A stretch of 43,723 nt of DNA from Bacillus sp. FJAT-27251 (GCF_001273925.1 NZ_LIGG01000001.1:3008960-3052682); one strand, 5' to 3'; numbered from the stretch's first letter, positions 1-9,145 are shown. The notes: generated from the sequence alone by a model not told the origin. A program made the numbers and translations.

Positions 1-1
1 G

Positions 2-319
2 ATTATGAGTGTGAATGTCATCCTGCCGTGGATTCTTGGTAATGTCGAGCCATTAGCGGATGTGCTCATCGCTGGCTATGACACTTACTACAAAGCACAG
101 TTGGAAGTGATTGCCGGCAACTTCAAGCCAGTCGGTGTGCTGCCATTGACCCTGCCTGCAAGCAAAGAGGTCATTGCCGTTAATGAAAATGGCGAATGTG
201 TTTCACCTAATGACGTACCAGGCTATGACAAAGACAAATACATGCCGGAAGGCCTTCAGTATGCCTACAAGGACAGCGACGGAAATGTTTATAAACTTGG
301 GCATGGATTGAGATTTTAA
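2..319 (+). CDS. Glycoside hydrolase family 3, C-terminal end (partial)
   Basis: The reading frame is open to the left edge, so this is the last ~105 codons of a larger gene. The visible part resembles the end of the GH3 C-terminal domain: a GNFKPVGVLPLTLPAS-type strand, then YDKDKYMPEGLQYAYKDSDG and a final LGHGLRF, close to the usual GLRY/GLRF ending of beta-glucosidases and beta-xylosidases of this family. These enzymes hydrolyse terminal beta-linked sugars from oligosaccharides. The catalytic Asp and any signal peptide lie outside the window, so substrate and location cannot be judged. Family call is fairly secure; specificity unknown. Confidence 0.8.
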   Translation: MMSVNVILPWILGNVEPLADVLIAGYDTYYKAQLEVIAGNFKPVGVLPLTLPASKEVIAVNENGECVSPNDVPGYDKDKYMPEGLQYAYKDSDGNVYKLGHGLRF

Positions 320-330
320 GGAAAGAAGGG

Positions 331-370
331 AAGAAGCATGGGGGATGGAGCCCTGTGCTTCTTTGCTTTA
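331..370 (+). terminator. Rho-independent terminator after the GH3 gene
   Basis: Hairpin with arms AAGAAGCA and TGCTTCTT and an internal GGG/CCC pairing, followed by a T-rich tail (TTTGCTTT). It starts 11 bases after the GH3 stop. Confidence 0.65.
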
Positions 371-465
371 TCAGGGCTTGGCAGTGAGTAGCATTCATTT
401 ATTGATGGTACTGTATAAAATGTGTAAAAAATTATAGGAGAATAGCTGTTAGAGGAGTCTATTTT

Positions 466-1368
466 ATGAACCAGGAATTTCTTTATGTCATCATCATCAT
501 CGCGCTTGGTTATGTATTAAAACGATTAGGTGTCTTGCAGGAAAAAGACGGGGAGGCCATTTCAAAAATCATTTTTAAAGTAACCCTTCCAGCCTTGGTT
601 ATTGTTACGTTCCATTCTGTAAAAATAGAAACATCTTTAATCCTGATCCCAGTAATGGTCTTGCTGTTTGGACTGCTTACAGCAGTTCTGGGCATCCTGT
701 TTTTCAGAAATGATGACCGGGAACTAAAAGGCTCTTTCCTGATGCTTTCCGGATTCAATGTTGGATTATTCGCTTTTCCCCTGGTGGAGGCCCTTTGGGG
801 AATACAGGGGTTAACTTATTTCAGCATGTTTGATGTCGGAACCTCTTTTATTGTCTTTGGCGTAGCCTATATTTTGGGAAGTTATTTCTCGGAAGAAGGC
901 TTGCGTCTTAAACCGGTTGAAATTCTAAAAAGACTGGGCAAGTCGGTTCCGTTAATGACCTATTTGATTGCCAGCGTTTTGAATTTTGCCCAAATCCAGC
1001 TGCCTGACCCGGTCATTCAGGTGGCCGGGATCATCTCTGCTGCAAACATGCCATTATCGTTACTATTATTAGGTCTGTTTTTGAATTTTAAAGTGGAGAA
1101 ACAGTTAATAAGGCCCATGTTGAAATTCCTGACATTCCGTTACGGTCTGGGGCTGCTGGTTGGCCTGCCTTTATTCTTTTTCCTTCCCTACGATGAGAAG
1201 TTCCGGGCCACCATGCTGATTGGGCTGTTGCTGCCTTGTGCTGCATCCGCCCTTACTTTTGCCGTCGAATTTAAATATAGGACAACCAGTTTAATTGCAA
1301 TGATTTCCAACATAACCATTATTGTAAGCATGGTGATTTTGTATATCTTCGCCAACTTTGTTATATAG
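466..1368 (+). CDS. AEC family transporter (auxin efflux carrier type)
   Basis: A 300-residue, very hydrophobic protein with about ten membrane segments arranged as two halves, the usual size for bacterial AEC permeases. The N-terminus (VIIIIALGYVLKRLGVL) and the middle segment with AANMPLSLLLLG are typical of the family, which in bacteria includes malate and other organic-acid permeases of the cytoplasmic membrane. The start is supported by AGAGGAG 8-9 bases upstream. It stands alone between a terminator and an inverted repeat. The substrate cannot be told from sequence. Confidence 0.85.
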   Translation: MNQEFLYVIIIIALGYVLKRLGVLQEKDGEAISKIIFKVTLPALVIVTFHSVKIETSLILIPVMVLLFGLLTAVLGILFFRNDDRELKGSFLMLSGFNVGLFAFPLVEALWGIQGLTYFSMFDVGTSFIVFGVAYILGSYFSEEGLRLKPVEILKRLGKSVPLMTYLIASVLNFAQIQLPDPVIQVAGIISAANMPLSLLLLGLFLNFKVEKQLIRPMLKFLTFRYGLGLLVGLPLFFFLPYDEKFRATMLIGLLLPCAASALTFAVEFKYRTTSLIAMISNITIIVSMVILYIFANFVI

Positions 1369-1371
1369 AGC

Positions 1372-1418
1372 AGAGGGACGGTGCTCCCGCCTCATTGAGG
1401 CAGGAGAACCGTCCCTCT
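1372..1418. repeat. Long inverted repeat of the GGGACGGT type
   Basis: Two 23-base arms (1372-1394 and 1396-1418) starting AGAGGGACGG and ending CCGTCCCTCT, with two mismatches and a one-base centre. It lies just after the AEC gene and may act as a terminator or mRNA 3' stabiliser, but lacks a clean T-run. The same ACGGT core recurs in the perfect hairpin at 7653-7689, so it looks like a dispersed intergenic repeat. Confidence 0.75.
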
Positions 1419-1454
1419 ATTTATCTCTGCTTTTCTATGACTAACGACCCATTA

Positions 1455-1469
1455 TTGAAAGCGTATCCA
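1455..1469. promoter_or_regulatory. Possible cre (CcpA) site
   Basis: TTGAAAGCGTATCCA fits the loose catabolite-responsive element consensus WTGNAANCGNWNNCW, about 145 bases before the secreted hydrolase gene. Only the degenerate consensus is met and no promoter was mapped, so this is tentative. Confidence 0.35.
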
Positions 1470-1516
1470 TAATTTGATTGAAAAGTTAGAAAAATAATTC
1501 TACTATTAATTTAATG

Positions 1517-1541
1517 TTTATTTGTTTTATAAACAAATAAA
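1517..1541. promoter_or_regulatory. Perfect 11-bp inverted repeat upstream of secreted hydrolase
   Basis: Arms TTTATTTGTTT and AAACAAATAAA are exact complements around a TAT centre, about 70 bases before the start codon at 1613. AT-rich symmetry of this size in a promoter region suggests an operator. No regulator gene for it is evident nearby, and a cruciform or leader hairpin is the alternative. Confidence 0.5.
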
Positions 1542-1612
1542 TAAATCAAGGGAAGGGAGGACTAAGGCTGAACATTTTGTAAGTGAATGAAATAAAAATG
1601 GAGGGGAGTAAG

Positions 1613-4600
1613 ATGAAACTGAGTCAAGGAATCACAAAATTGGTTCTTTCGGCAACACTGGTTCTAGGGCTTTTTGGCGGCAGCATTCCAGTATTGGCTG
1701 CTGAGAATGTCAAAGGAGGTGCTGCTCAAAACGCCAATGCACACAGAGATTTAGGGAAAATTAAAGAAGCCATAAAGACGATTCCGTCTATAAAGGAAAT
1801 CCCATATGGAGAGGGCATGACCTTCCACTCCGAGCCAACACCTATCAGTCACCCATTCAGCTCCATGTACAGTTCAAGCGGGCGCGTAGACATTTGGAAT
1901 GACTATGGCTATGAGGAAAAGGAGTTTTTCCTTTCCGGCCAAGCAAATGTGTACAGTATCGATGAAAAAGATACTCCTTTTATTAAATCTACCGGTCATG
2001 ATTATACAACAAGATTGCTGGTAAGATTCCCGGAAGACCCCGCCAAGTTTTCGGGCCGTGTCTATGTGGATATTTTAAATGCATCAAGCGGGGTTGATCT
2101 GGAAGATACGTGGGGACGAAGCTATGATTGGTATATGGAGGAAGGCCATGCCTATATCGGAATTACCTCGAAAACCAATACAATCAATGCTCTTAAGAAG
2201 TTCGACAGCGAGCGTTATGCAGATTTAAACTGGAAAGTGGACGGAAAAGATGAAAACGGGCTGTTCTGGGATATGCTTTCCCAACTGGGTACGATGCTTC
2301 GGAGCGATCAAGCAGGGAACCTTATTGGAGGCCTGAATGCCAAACATGTTTATTTAACAGGTCAAAGTCAATCCGGTATGTACTTGAATACATACATCAC
2401 CTTATTTGGTGATACTCTGGAAAAGATCAATAAAGGCAAACCATTATTTGATGGCTATATGAATCTTGTGGGTCCGGGAACAACCTATGTCCATTCCGGA
2501 GGGCCGCAGCCGAGCGAGACTTATGCAGAAACAAGCGTACCATATATTGTGATCATGTCTGAATTTGAACACAAGTTTGCGAACCTTACGGCATTACCTG
2601 GAATCTCGGACCAAGCCGGGTATGAAAGAAGGCCCGATGCCTCTTCAGTAAAAAATAAATTCAGGTTTTATGAAGTGGCAGGAACGCCTCATACAGACCC
2701 TACACTTGATGTGATTCCGCACAGCTCGGAAATAGCGCTGGGCAACGGGGTTGGAAGACCACCAAAAGAATATGCCCCTGGCCATTATGAGAGTGATTTA
2801 AATCTTCAAATCTTCGTCAATGCCGCCCAGGAAAATATGCATAGATGGGTGACGGAAGGAATTCCGGCGCCATCTGCAGATGACAAATGGCTTGATTTTG
2901 ACGTCCAAAGTGAGAATGGGAAAGACGTCTATACCATCAACACTGATGAACACCGTAATGCTTTGGGAGGTATCCGCGCACCTCAAATGGAGTATCCGAT
3001 TGCAACCTACTACGCAAGCAGAAATGGCCTTCCTTTTGAAACAAACGGCAGCATGGTGTTTTTCACGGCAGACAAAATCGCCAAACTGTATCCCGATTAT
3101 GAGAAGGACTACAGGCAGCCTTTCCTTGAGCAGGCCCAAAAGCTGTTAAAAGAACGCTACATTCTAAAAGAAGGCTATGACAAACTTGTGTCCTATGTAA
3201 ATGAAAAGAAAGGCTTTGGCGGGCCGGATGCAGAAAAAATCTATACCATCGCGAATGCAAAGCCTACTGAAGTAACTGAAGTCCCTTTTGATCCTGAAGC
3301 GATTGGCTTCCACCAGGAAGAACCCGATGTTGAGGCGAATCCTCATTTGAGCCATCCTTATAACTCAATGCTTGATTCCGTAGGTGCTGTCGATATCTGG
3401 GAGGAGTATGATTATACAGAAAAAGAATTTTTCCTGTCGGGAAAAGCCAATATTTATGAGCTTGGAAACATCGAAGGAAATGATGTTCCAAACATCGCAA
3501 GCGGACCGCATGATTACACAAACCGGATCCTTGTACGCATGCCGAAAGACTTGAAGGACTTTTCCGGCGCTGTGTACATTGATATCCTAAATGCTTCCAA
3601 TAACTCTGATATGGAAGATACATGGAGAAGAAGCTGGGAATACTTCATGGAAAACGGGCATGGATATATCGGGATTACCTCCAAAGATGTGAATGTGAAG
3701 GCTCTTAAGAAGTTTGATCCTGTGCGCTATGCAGATATTGATTGGGTTGGCGGCAAGCCTGGACAAGATGAAAACGGACTGTTCTGGGACATGCTGTCAC
3801 AGCTTGGGGCTGCCTTGAAGGATGAAGAACAAAGCACCCAGATTCTTGGGACAGAACCGGATTTTGTTTTCCTTGGCGGACAAAGCCAGTCGGGCATGTA
3901 CCTGAATACTTATACAAATGTATTTCAGCCATATTTGTATAACCGTGAAACAAAGCAATATAGGTTCGATGGTTATTATAATTGGGTCGGCGCCATCCCG
4001 ACTTCGATTCAGCCTGGAGGCTCGGTCATGCCATCTTTGACAGACCGGAATACACCTAAATCCATTTATAAAGCAATGGGGGTGCCGACGATGGTCATCA
4101 TGTCACAGGCCGAATTTGGATTTAAGGAGGGAAAGGGCCTATTCCCTTCCTATAAAACAAAGAAAGACCAAAACAGTGAGCATGACATCTTCAGGCTCTA
4201 TGAAGTAGCGGCTGCGCCGCACTCCGATGCGGTCTCTCCTATTATTCAAAATAACGATGCGCTTGTGAAGGCGGGAGTGAGCCCAAGAAAATACCCTGAA
4301 AGTACGCTGCCAAACACCATAAAAAGTGATTTGCATATTGATATGTTTGTAAGCGGGGCCCTGCAAAATCTATACGATTTTGCGGTTGCCAGGAGACACG
4401 ACCCAAAGGCGGACCCTAAAAACTACTTCCCTGAAGCAGACACTAGGTGGGTAGAGGCGGATTCGGCAACCGGCCAATTACCAAGGGATGAGCATGGGAA
4501 TGTCATCGGCGGAGTCCGGCACCCTTTGGCAGACAATCCGCTTGCCACCTATATGGTTCAAAATGATTTTATGACCATGTTCAGCTTTGAAAAGATACAG

Positions 4601-4747
4601 GCTCTTTACGGGACAAGGGAGAACTGGGTTTCCAAGATGAACGCTTCAATTGACCAATTGCTGGTGGAGGACCTTATTCCGCAATCAGTGGCGAATTCGG
4701 ATAAGGAAACGGTGAAAAAATATACCCAGGCTTGGGAATTGGAATAA
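1613..4747 (+). CDS. Secreted protein with two tandem alpha/beta-hydrolase units
   Basis: A 1044-residue protein with an N-terminal signal peptide (KLVLSATLVLGLFGG core, probable cleavage after VLA around residue 30). Two homologous units follow, about residues 55-540 and 565-1044. Each has an HP[FY][NS]SM start, ADxxW..DENGLFWDMLSQLG, a nucleophile-elbow-like GQSQSGMYLNTY (Ser252 and Ser758 the likely nucleophiles) and a late His in PH[TS]D (His360 and His870). This matches the large alpha/beta-hydrolase family often labelled Abhydrolase_10, normally a single unit, so the gene is an internal duplication with both active sites retained. ATG 1613 is preferred over the upstream GTG at 1583 because GAGGGGAG precedes it and the signal peptide then starts normally. 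Substrate unknown; an extracellular esterase or amidase is plausible. Confidence 0.75.
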   Translation: MKLSQGITKLVLSATLVLGLFGGSIPVLAAENVKGGAAQNANAHRDLGKIKEAIKTIPSIKEIPYGEGMTFHSEPTPISHPFSSMYSSSGRVDIWNDYGYEEKEFFLSGQANVYSIDEKDTPFIKSTGHDYTTRLLVRFPEDPAKFSGRVYVDILNASSGVDLEDTWGRSYDWYMEEGHAYIGITSKTNTINALKKFDSERYADLNWKVDGKDENGLFWDMLSQLGTMLRSDQAGNLIGGLNAKHVYLTGQSQSGMYLNTYITLFGDTLEKINKGKPLFDGYMNLVGPGTTYVHSGGPQPSETYAETSVPYIVIMSEFEHKFANLTALPGISDQAGYERRPDASSVKNKFRFYEVAGTPHTDPTLDVIPHSSEIALGNGVGRPPKEYAPGHYESDLNLQIFVNAAQENMHRWVTEGIPAPSADDKWLDFDVQSENGKDVYTINTDEHRNALGGIRAPQMEYPIATYYASRNGLPFETNGSMVFFTADKIAKLYPDYEKDYRQPFLEQAQKLLKERYILKEGYDKLVSYVNEKKGFGGPDAEKIYTIANAKPTEVTEVPFDPEAIGFHQEEPDVEANPHLSHPYNSMLDSVGAVDIWEEYDYTEKEFFLSGKANIYELGNIEGNDVPNIASGPHDYTNRILVRMPKDLKDFSGAVYIDILNASNNSDMEDTWRRSWEYFMENGHGYIGITSKDVNVKALKKFDPVRYADIDWVGGKPGQDENGLFWDMLSQLGAALKDEEQSTQILGTEPDFVFLGGQSQSGMYLNTYTNVFQPYLYNRETKQYRFDGYYNWVGAIPTSIQPGGSVMPSLTDRNTPKSIYKAMGVPTMVIMSQAEFGFKEGKGLFPSYKTKKDQNSEHDIFRLYEVAAAPHSDAVSPIIQNNDALVKAGVSPRKYPESTLPNTIKSDLHIDMFVSGALQNLYDFAVARRHDPKADPKNYFPEADTRWVEADSATGQLPRDEHGNVIGGVRHPLADNPLATYMVQNDFMTMFSFEKIQALYGTRENWVSKMNASIDQLLVEDLIPQSVANSDKETVKKYTQAWELE

Positions 4748-4755
4748 TGAAAGAG

Positions 4756-4796
4756 CAGGTGGAGAAAACCTTGAGTTTTCTCCACCTGTTTTTTTG
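4756..4796 (+). terminator. Rho-independent terminator of the secreted hydrolase gene
   Basis: Arms CAGGTGGAGAAAAC and GTTTTCTCCACCTG are perfect complements, followed by seven Ts, 8 bases after the stop codon. Confidence 0.93.
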
Positions 4797-4881
4797 ATGG
4801 TTCTGATTATCTTGGAAGGAAGCTGCAGATAATAACCTGAAACCCGAATATACCAAAATAAATCATAACGGAGGTTCGATA

Positions 4882-6312
4882 ATGGAAGCAGCAAGTTATA
4901 AAGGTACAAATAAAATGATTACCGGGATTGTATTCGGAGTGATTTCGTTTTGGCTTTTTGCTCAGTCAGTGGTCAATGTCGTACCCGCTGTTCAAGAAGA
5001 TCTGGGGATTTCACTGGGTACATTAAACATTGCCATTGGTTTGAGTGCATTATTCTCGGGATTATTCATTGTGGCAGCTGGTGGGCTGGCAGACAAAATT
5101 GGCCGGAAGAAAATGACCTATATCGGGCTGATTCTAAGTGTGATCGGCTCCTTTTGCCTTGTGATCGCACAAGGATCTGTTTTACTGATTATCGGGCGTA
5201 TCCTTCAGGGTCTATCGGCAGCCTGTATTATGCCGGCAACGATTGCGTTGATGAAAGCTTATTTTGAAGGGGCAGAACGGCAGCGTGCGCTAAGTTATTG
5301 GTCAATCGGATCATGGGGCGGATCAGGTGCAGCTTCCTTCGCAGGTGGTGCAATTGCCACGAGTATGGGATGGAGATGGATTTTCATTTTTTGCATCATC
5401 TTCTCCTTGCTGGGCATGTGGCTTCTTAGGGATACTCCAGAAAGCAAAGGGGAGTCATCTGGAGCCTTTAAGTTTGACTATACTGGACTACTTGTTTTTA
5501 TCATTACAATGGTAGCATTGAATATCGTCATCACTTATGGCTCGGATTTCGGCTGGACAAGCCTGATTACCATTGCGCTTACCATTGTGACGATTATTGG
5601 CGCGATTGTTTTCTACAGAATTGAAAAAGGTAAAGAAGTTGTTCTAATTGACTTTTCATTATTTAAAAATAAACCGTATTCCGGAGCAACGATTTCCAAT
5701 TTCCTGTTAAATGCGATTGCTGGCACACTAGTGGTGGCAAATACTTATGTTCAATTAGGAAGAGGCTTTAGTCCCTTTCAATCAGGGATGCTTTCACTTG
5801 GGTATTTAGTTGCTGTGCTGGCGATGATCCGTGTAGGGGAGAAAATTTTACAAAAAGCTGGCGCCAAATCCCCAATGATTTGGGGATCTCTCATCACAAC
5901 AGTTGGTGTAGCGATTATGGGATTAACATTCTTGCCTGACTTCGCGTATACCGTAGTTGTCTTCATTGGTTTTGCCTTGTTCGGGCTTGGGCTTGGGGTT
6001 TATGCGACGCCATCAACGGATACATCAGTATCAAATGCACCTTCAAATAAAGTAGGAGAAGCTGCAGGAGTCTACAAAATGGCGAGTTCACTTGGCGGAG
6101 CATTCGGTGTTGCAATTTCCGCTACTGTGTTCACTTCCATTTCCGCAGCCGGAAACCTGGAACTTGCTGCCACTGCCGGGATTATCGTCAATGTCCTATT
6201 CGGTGTTCTCTCCATTCTTTCGATTATTTTCATGGTTCCAAGAGATGCAGGAAAAACACACGTCGAAGAAGGAGATGTACCAACCCCAGGCCAGCCGCAG
6301 CCCAGCCATTAA
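4882..6312 (+). CDS. MFS transporter, DHA2 (14-TM) type
   Basis: A 476-residue membrane protein. The major-facilitator loop motif is clear as GGLADKIGRKK between segments 2 and 3, followed by GRILQGLSAACIMPATIALM (the motif C region of drug:H+ antiporters). Length and segment number fit the 14-span DHA2 group, usually proton-driven exporters of drugs or metabolites. GGAGG precedes the ATG. The downstream amidohydrolase follows after 18 bases, so the two are probably cotranscribed and the cargo may be the amidohydrolase substrate or product rather than a drug. Family secure, substrate unknown. Confidence 0.88.
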   Translation: MEAASYKGTNKMITGIVFGVISFWLFAQSVVNVVPAVQEDLGISLGTLNIAIGLSALFSGLFIVAAGGLADKIGRKKMTYIGLILSVIGSFCLVIAQGSVLLIIGRILQGLSAACIMPATIALMKAYFEGAERQRALSYWSIGSWGGSGAASFAGGAIATSMGWRWIFIFCIIFSLLGMWLLRDTPESKGESSGAFKFDYTGLLVFIITMVALNIVITYGSDFGWTSLITIALTIVTIIGAIVFYRIEKGKEVVLIDFSLFKNKPYSGATISNFLLNAIAGTLVVANTYVQLGRGFSPFQSGMLSLGYLVAVLAMIRVGEKILQKAGAKSPMIWGSLITTVGVAIMGLTFLPDFAYTVVVFIGFALFGLGLGVYATPSTDTSVSNAPSNKVGEAAGVYKMASSLGGAFGVAISATVFTSISAAGNLELAATAGIIVNVLFGVLSILSIIFMVPRDAGKTHVEEGDVPTPGQPQPSH

Positions 6313-6330
6313 TTGAGAGGAGAATTGAGT

Positions 6331-7527
6331 ATGTTAGCAAATGAATTAATGAAAAGACTAGATGAAAAAAAAGATCGCATCATTGAAATTCGCCGTTATC
6401 TGCATGAGCATCCGGAACTTTCCTTCCAGGAGGAGCAAACCGCCAAATATATTGCCGATTTTTACAAGGATGTCCCTGTAGATTCGGTGGAGACAAACTT
6501 TGGCGGTGAACGAGGAATTGTTGTGACCATAAAAGGGTCAAAACCTGGCAAAACGATTGCCATCCGTGCCGACTTTGACGCTCTGCCTATCCACGAAGAA
6601 ACCGGTCTGCCTTTTGCCTCTAAAAATGAAGGAGTTATGCATGCTTGCGGCCATGATGGCCATACCGCTTATATGCTTGTCCTGGCCGAGACGCTGGCTG
6701 AGGTTAAAGATCAACTAAGCGGCACGGTGCGTGTCATCCATCAGCCAGCCGAAGAAACTCCACCAGGAGGAGCAATCGGCATGATCAAGGCAGGCGTTCT
6801 TGACGGGGTAGATGCAGTTCTCGGAATCCATGTCATCACCAACATGAAAACCGGCCATATCTATTACCGAAGCGGGAACACGCAGACAGGAAGATCTTAT
6901 TTTAAATTGGTGGTTCAAGGGAAAGGCGGTCACGGCTCATCCCCCCATTTGGCAAATGATGCAATCGTGGCAGCCAGCTCCTTTGTCATGAATTTGCAGA
7001 CCATCGTCAGCCGCCGGATCAACCCGTTTGATGCTGCTTCGATTACCATCGGCAATTTCGACGGAAAAGGATCGTTCAATGTTATAAAAGATGCTGTGAC
7101 AGTCGAAGGGGATGTTCGCAGCATGTCTCCCGAAACTCGCGAAATCATTGAAACTGGCGTGCGGGATTTTGCGGAAGGCTTGGAAAGATCATATGGAATC
7201 AAATCGATTTTGGAATATGAAAATGATTATCCGGTTCTTTACAATGACCCCGACGTAACCGAACAAGTCCGGCAAGCACTTGAAAAAGCATCCATTCCGG
7301 AAGTGGAAGCGGTTTTGGAGACACCGCCGCTGCCGCCATCAGAAGACTTTGCGTACTATCTTGAAAAAGTTCCGGGCTGCTACTTCTATGTCGGTGCAGA
7401 ACCTGAAACGGGCGAAGCCTACCCGCATCATCATCCAAAATTCAATATCAATGAAAAAAGCCTGATTATAAGCGCCAAAGCAATGGCTGTTGTCGTGGAT
7501 TCATTTTGTGGAGGCAGCGAAAGCTAA
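6331..7527 (+). CDS. M20 family amidohydrolase (N-acyl-amino-acid hydrolase type)
   Basis: A 398-residue metal-dependent amidohydrolase. Metal-site motifs are HACGHDGHT (His104, Cys106, His108), HQPAEE and the C-terminal HHHPKFNINE; the Cys ligand is typical of the M20D branch with hippurate hydrolase and aminoacylase. The lid-domain GKGGHGSSPH is present. These cytoplasmic enzymes release a free amino acid from an N-acyl conjugate. ATG 6331 is chosen over the TTG directly after the previous stop because GAGAGGAGA sits 8 bases before it. It pairs with the MFS gene upstream. A paralogue at 41971-43152 pairs with a different transporter. Confidence 0.88.
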   Translation: MLANELMKRLDEKKDRIIEIRRYLHEHPELSFQEEQTAKYIADFYKDVPVDSVETNFGGERGIVVTIKGSKPGKTIAIRADFDALPIHEETGLPFASKNEGVMHACGHDGHTAYMLVLAETLAEVKDQLSGTVRVIHQPAEETPPGGAIGMIKAGVLDGVDAVLGIHVITNMKTGHIYYRSGNTQTGRSYFKLVVQGKGGHGSSPHLANDAIVAASSFVMNLQTIVSRRINPFDAASITIGNFDGKGSFNVIKDAVTVEGDVRSMSPETREIIETGVRDFAEGLERSYGIKSILEYENDYPVLYNDPDVTEQVRQALEKASIPEVEAVLETPPLPPSEDFAYYLEKVPGCYFYVGAEPETGEAYPHHHPKFNINEKSLIISAKAMAVVVDSFCGGSES

Positions 7528-7652
7528 AGAGGATTGTCATCCGCGAATGAAAGCATCTTCATTTGGCTAACTCGATTTAATACACAGGACATCGCCGCAT
7601 TTGCGACACAAAAATGAATGGATCTGTATTATCCAATTTAATGGAGGCCGAA

Positions 7653-7689
7653 ACGGTTCTTGTGCTTCAAAATGAAGCACAAGAACCGT
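7653..7689. repeat. Perfect 16-bp hairpin of the ACGGTTCT type
   Basis: ACGGTTCTTGTGCTTC and its exact complement surround a five-base AAAAT loop. It shares the ACGGT core with the inverted repeat at 1372-1418. It lies 125 bases after the amidohydrolase stop and may end that transcript, but the downstream T-run is interrupted. Confidence 0.75.
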
Positions 7690-7705
7690 CTGATTCTTCT
7701 TCTTG

Positions 7706-7724
7706 CACTATGTGCTAAATACAC
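7706..7724 (+). repeat. Left copy of a 19-bp direct repeat flanking the spore island
   Basis: The 19 bases beginning CACTATGTGCTAA recur at 17807-17825 with one mismatch. Both copies lie upstream of the small-ORF module, so they mark the start of a duplicated block. Confidence 0.7.
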
Positions 7725-7834
7725 ATCTTAGAGAATTTATCTCGTCCACAATATTTCTGAATCCTTTTCGTGTTAAGCTCGAACCAAGTGGTAAAGGGGA
7801 TTTTGCTGCTTTAAAGGGAACGGAGAGCGAAAGC

Positions 7835-7983
7835 ATGTTAGTTGCTTAAGCATCATTTCTTGAATGAAGAAGAAAGGTACCAGGTAGAAGAATATGGTTT
7901 GGCAGGCAACAGCGGGCTTGCCAGGAACCAGCATTTACAGCATGGATGATAAGGAGCAAAGGGCCTTCCAGAAGCGGATGAAT
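7835..7983 (+). pseudogene. Frameshifted relic of the 54-codon small gene at 18094
   Basis: Aligning this stretch by eye with the intact small gene at 18094-18258 shows shared blocks: the AAGCATGTTA start region, CTTGAATGAA, GAAAGGTACC and ATGGATGATAAGGA. Two single-base insertions relative to the intact copy (near the fourth codon and before ATGGATGAT) break the frame, and in the original frame a TAA stops translation after four codons. With frames corrected it reads HFLNEEERYQVEE, against YFLNETERYRLEE in the intact protein. The upstream segment and the following terminator also match the intact locus. This is a decayed duplicate. Confidence 0.75.
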
Positions 7984-8018
7984 AAAAGAGGATAGCAGCG
8001 ATGCTATCCTCTTTTCAT
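7984..8018 (+). terminator. Terminator of the relic small-gene module
   Basis: A 14-bp perfect stem AAAAGAGGATAGCA / TGCTATCCTCTTTT with a four-base loop. The core GAGGATAG...CTATCCTC is the same as in the terminator at 18290-18320. Confidence 0.88.
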
Positions 8019-8342
8019 TTAGTCTGTTTGCACCTGATTCCCCCTAAATCTTCGAAAGGTTCAAACATCCACTAATCAAGCTTGTTTCCCCCGGCAGGAA
8101 TAGGTGCATTTTTAAGCTGCCAATGATTAAAATATCGGAAGCTTTAATTTTTGCCTGAACAAAACCTTATCTCTCATGAAGGTAGGTGTGTTATTCAAAT
8201 CATGAAAAGCCGGGACCAAATTTCTCCTTTTTCATAATATGTATTGTTCCTTGTAAAGACCGGATTTTAGAAAGCGCTGTTTTCCAGATGGATAGTGTAG
8301 TAGAACCACCGGTACAGATTTCCATGAAAGGACAGGGAAAAA
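8019..8342. other. Intergenic, no recognisable feature
   Basis: About 320 bases before the first ATP-grasp gene. I see no reading frame with a credible ribosome site and no clear promoter. A CATAATATG stretch near 8232 resembles a sporulation -10 only weakly. Confidence 0.5.
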
Positions 8343-9077
8343 ATGAAAATAAACAAAAGTAAGTGGAAGAAACATCTCCTTCTAAAAGAGAACTCAAGGG
8401 TTGTTAACCATTTGCCTGAAACAGAAGTTTTCACAAAGGTCAATTTCTCAAAATTTCTTGATAAATATAAAGAAATTATCGTGAAACCTTCAAGAGGGAG
8501 TAGAGGGAAGAATATTTACAAAGTAACCTGCCTAGGTGATTTACAGTATGAAATTCACCATAAAGATCATAAAACGATTTTCACAGGCAAGTCCGATGCG
8601 TATACTTATCTGAAGCAAAAGATGAACCGGCGATACCTGTTGCAGCAGTATGTTGATCTTGCGAGGGTAGAAGGATGCCCGACCGATAACCGTGTCGTCA
8701 CACAAAAGGACAGTTTGGGCGTTTGGGCTGTCACGGGAAAGGTCACTAAAGTGGCGGGCGAAGGCTTTATTGTTACAAACAACCGTTATAGCGGCGGCAG
8801 AGTCATGACGGTATCAGCTGCTCTGAAAAAAACACACCTGGCAGACAAAATAAATGAAATCAAGAAAACTATTGACAAGGTAGTATTAGAGGCAAGTAAA
8901 ACTCTCTCAGAATATTATGGTGTGGAACAAAAGATCTTTGGTTTTGATATTGGCATCGACCACAATGGCCATGTATGGATTATAGAAGCCAATTTACACC
9001 CTATGCTAGACCATTTCGACAAGCTCAAAAACAAAAAAATGCTGCGAAGGATACAAAGCTTTCACAACGAAGCATAG
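8343..9077 (+). CDS. YheC/YheD-type ATP-grasp protein, single short domain
   Basis: A 244-residue protein built almost wholly of one YheCD-type ATP-grasp domain. It shows HLPET near the N-terminus, the ATP-contact strand IIVKPSRGSRGKNIYKV, and C-terminal FGFDIGIDHNGHVWIIEANLHP, carrying the acidic and Asn residues that bind Mg-ATP. In B. subtilis, YheC and YheD are spore-coat-associated; their chemistry is not established, although ATP-grasp enzymes generally join a carboxylate to an amine through an acyl phosphate. It is about half the length of full YheC/YheD and lacks their N-terminal part. It is the first gene of the island. Confidence 0.8.
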   Translation: MKINKSKWKKHLLLKENSRVVNHLPETEVFTKVNFSKFLDKYKEIIVKPSRGSRGKNIYKVTCLGDLQYEIHHKDHKTIFTGKSDAYTYLKQKMNRRYLLQQYVDLARVEGCPTDNRVVTQKDSLGVWAVTGKVTKVAGEGFIVTNNRYSGGRVMTVSAALKKTHLADKINEIKKTIDKVVLEASKTLSEYYGVEQKIFGFDIGIDHNGHVWIIEANLHPMLDHFDKLKNKKMLRRIQSFHNEA

Positions 9078-9145
9078 CACCGGTTGTCTATATAAAAGAA
9101 GTAACCTAAAAATATAACCTGTTTATTATAAAAAGGGAGATCTGT

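Noticed and set aside
1583-1612. Upstream GTG start for the secreted hydrolase
   Set aside because: It would add charged residues before the signal peptide and lacks the strong ribosome site that precedes ATG 1613.
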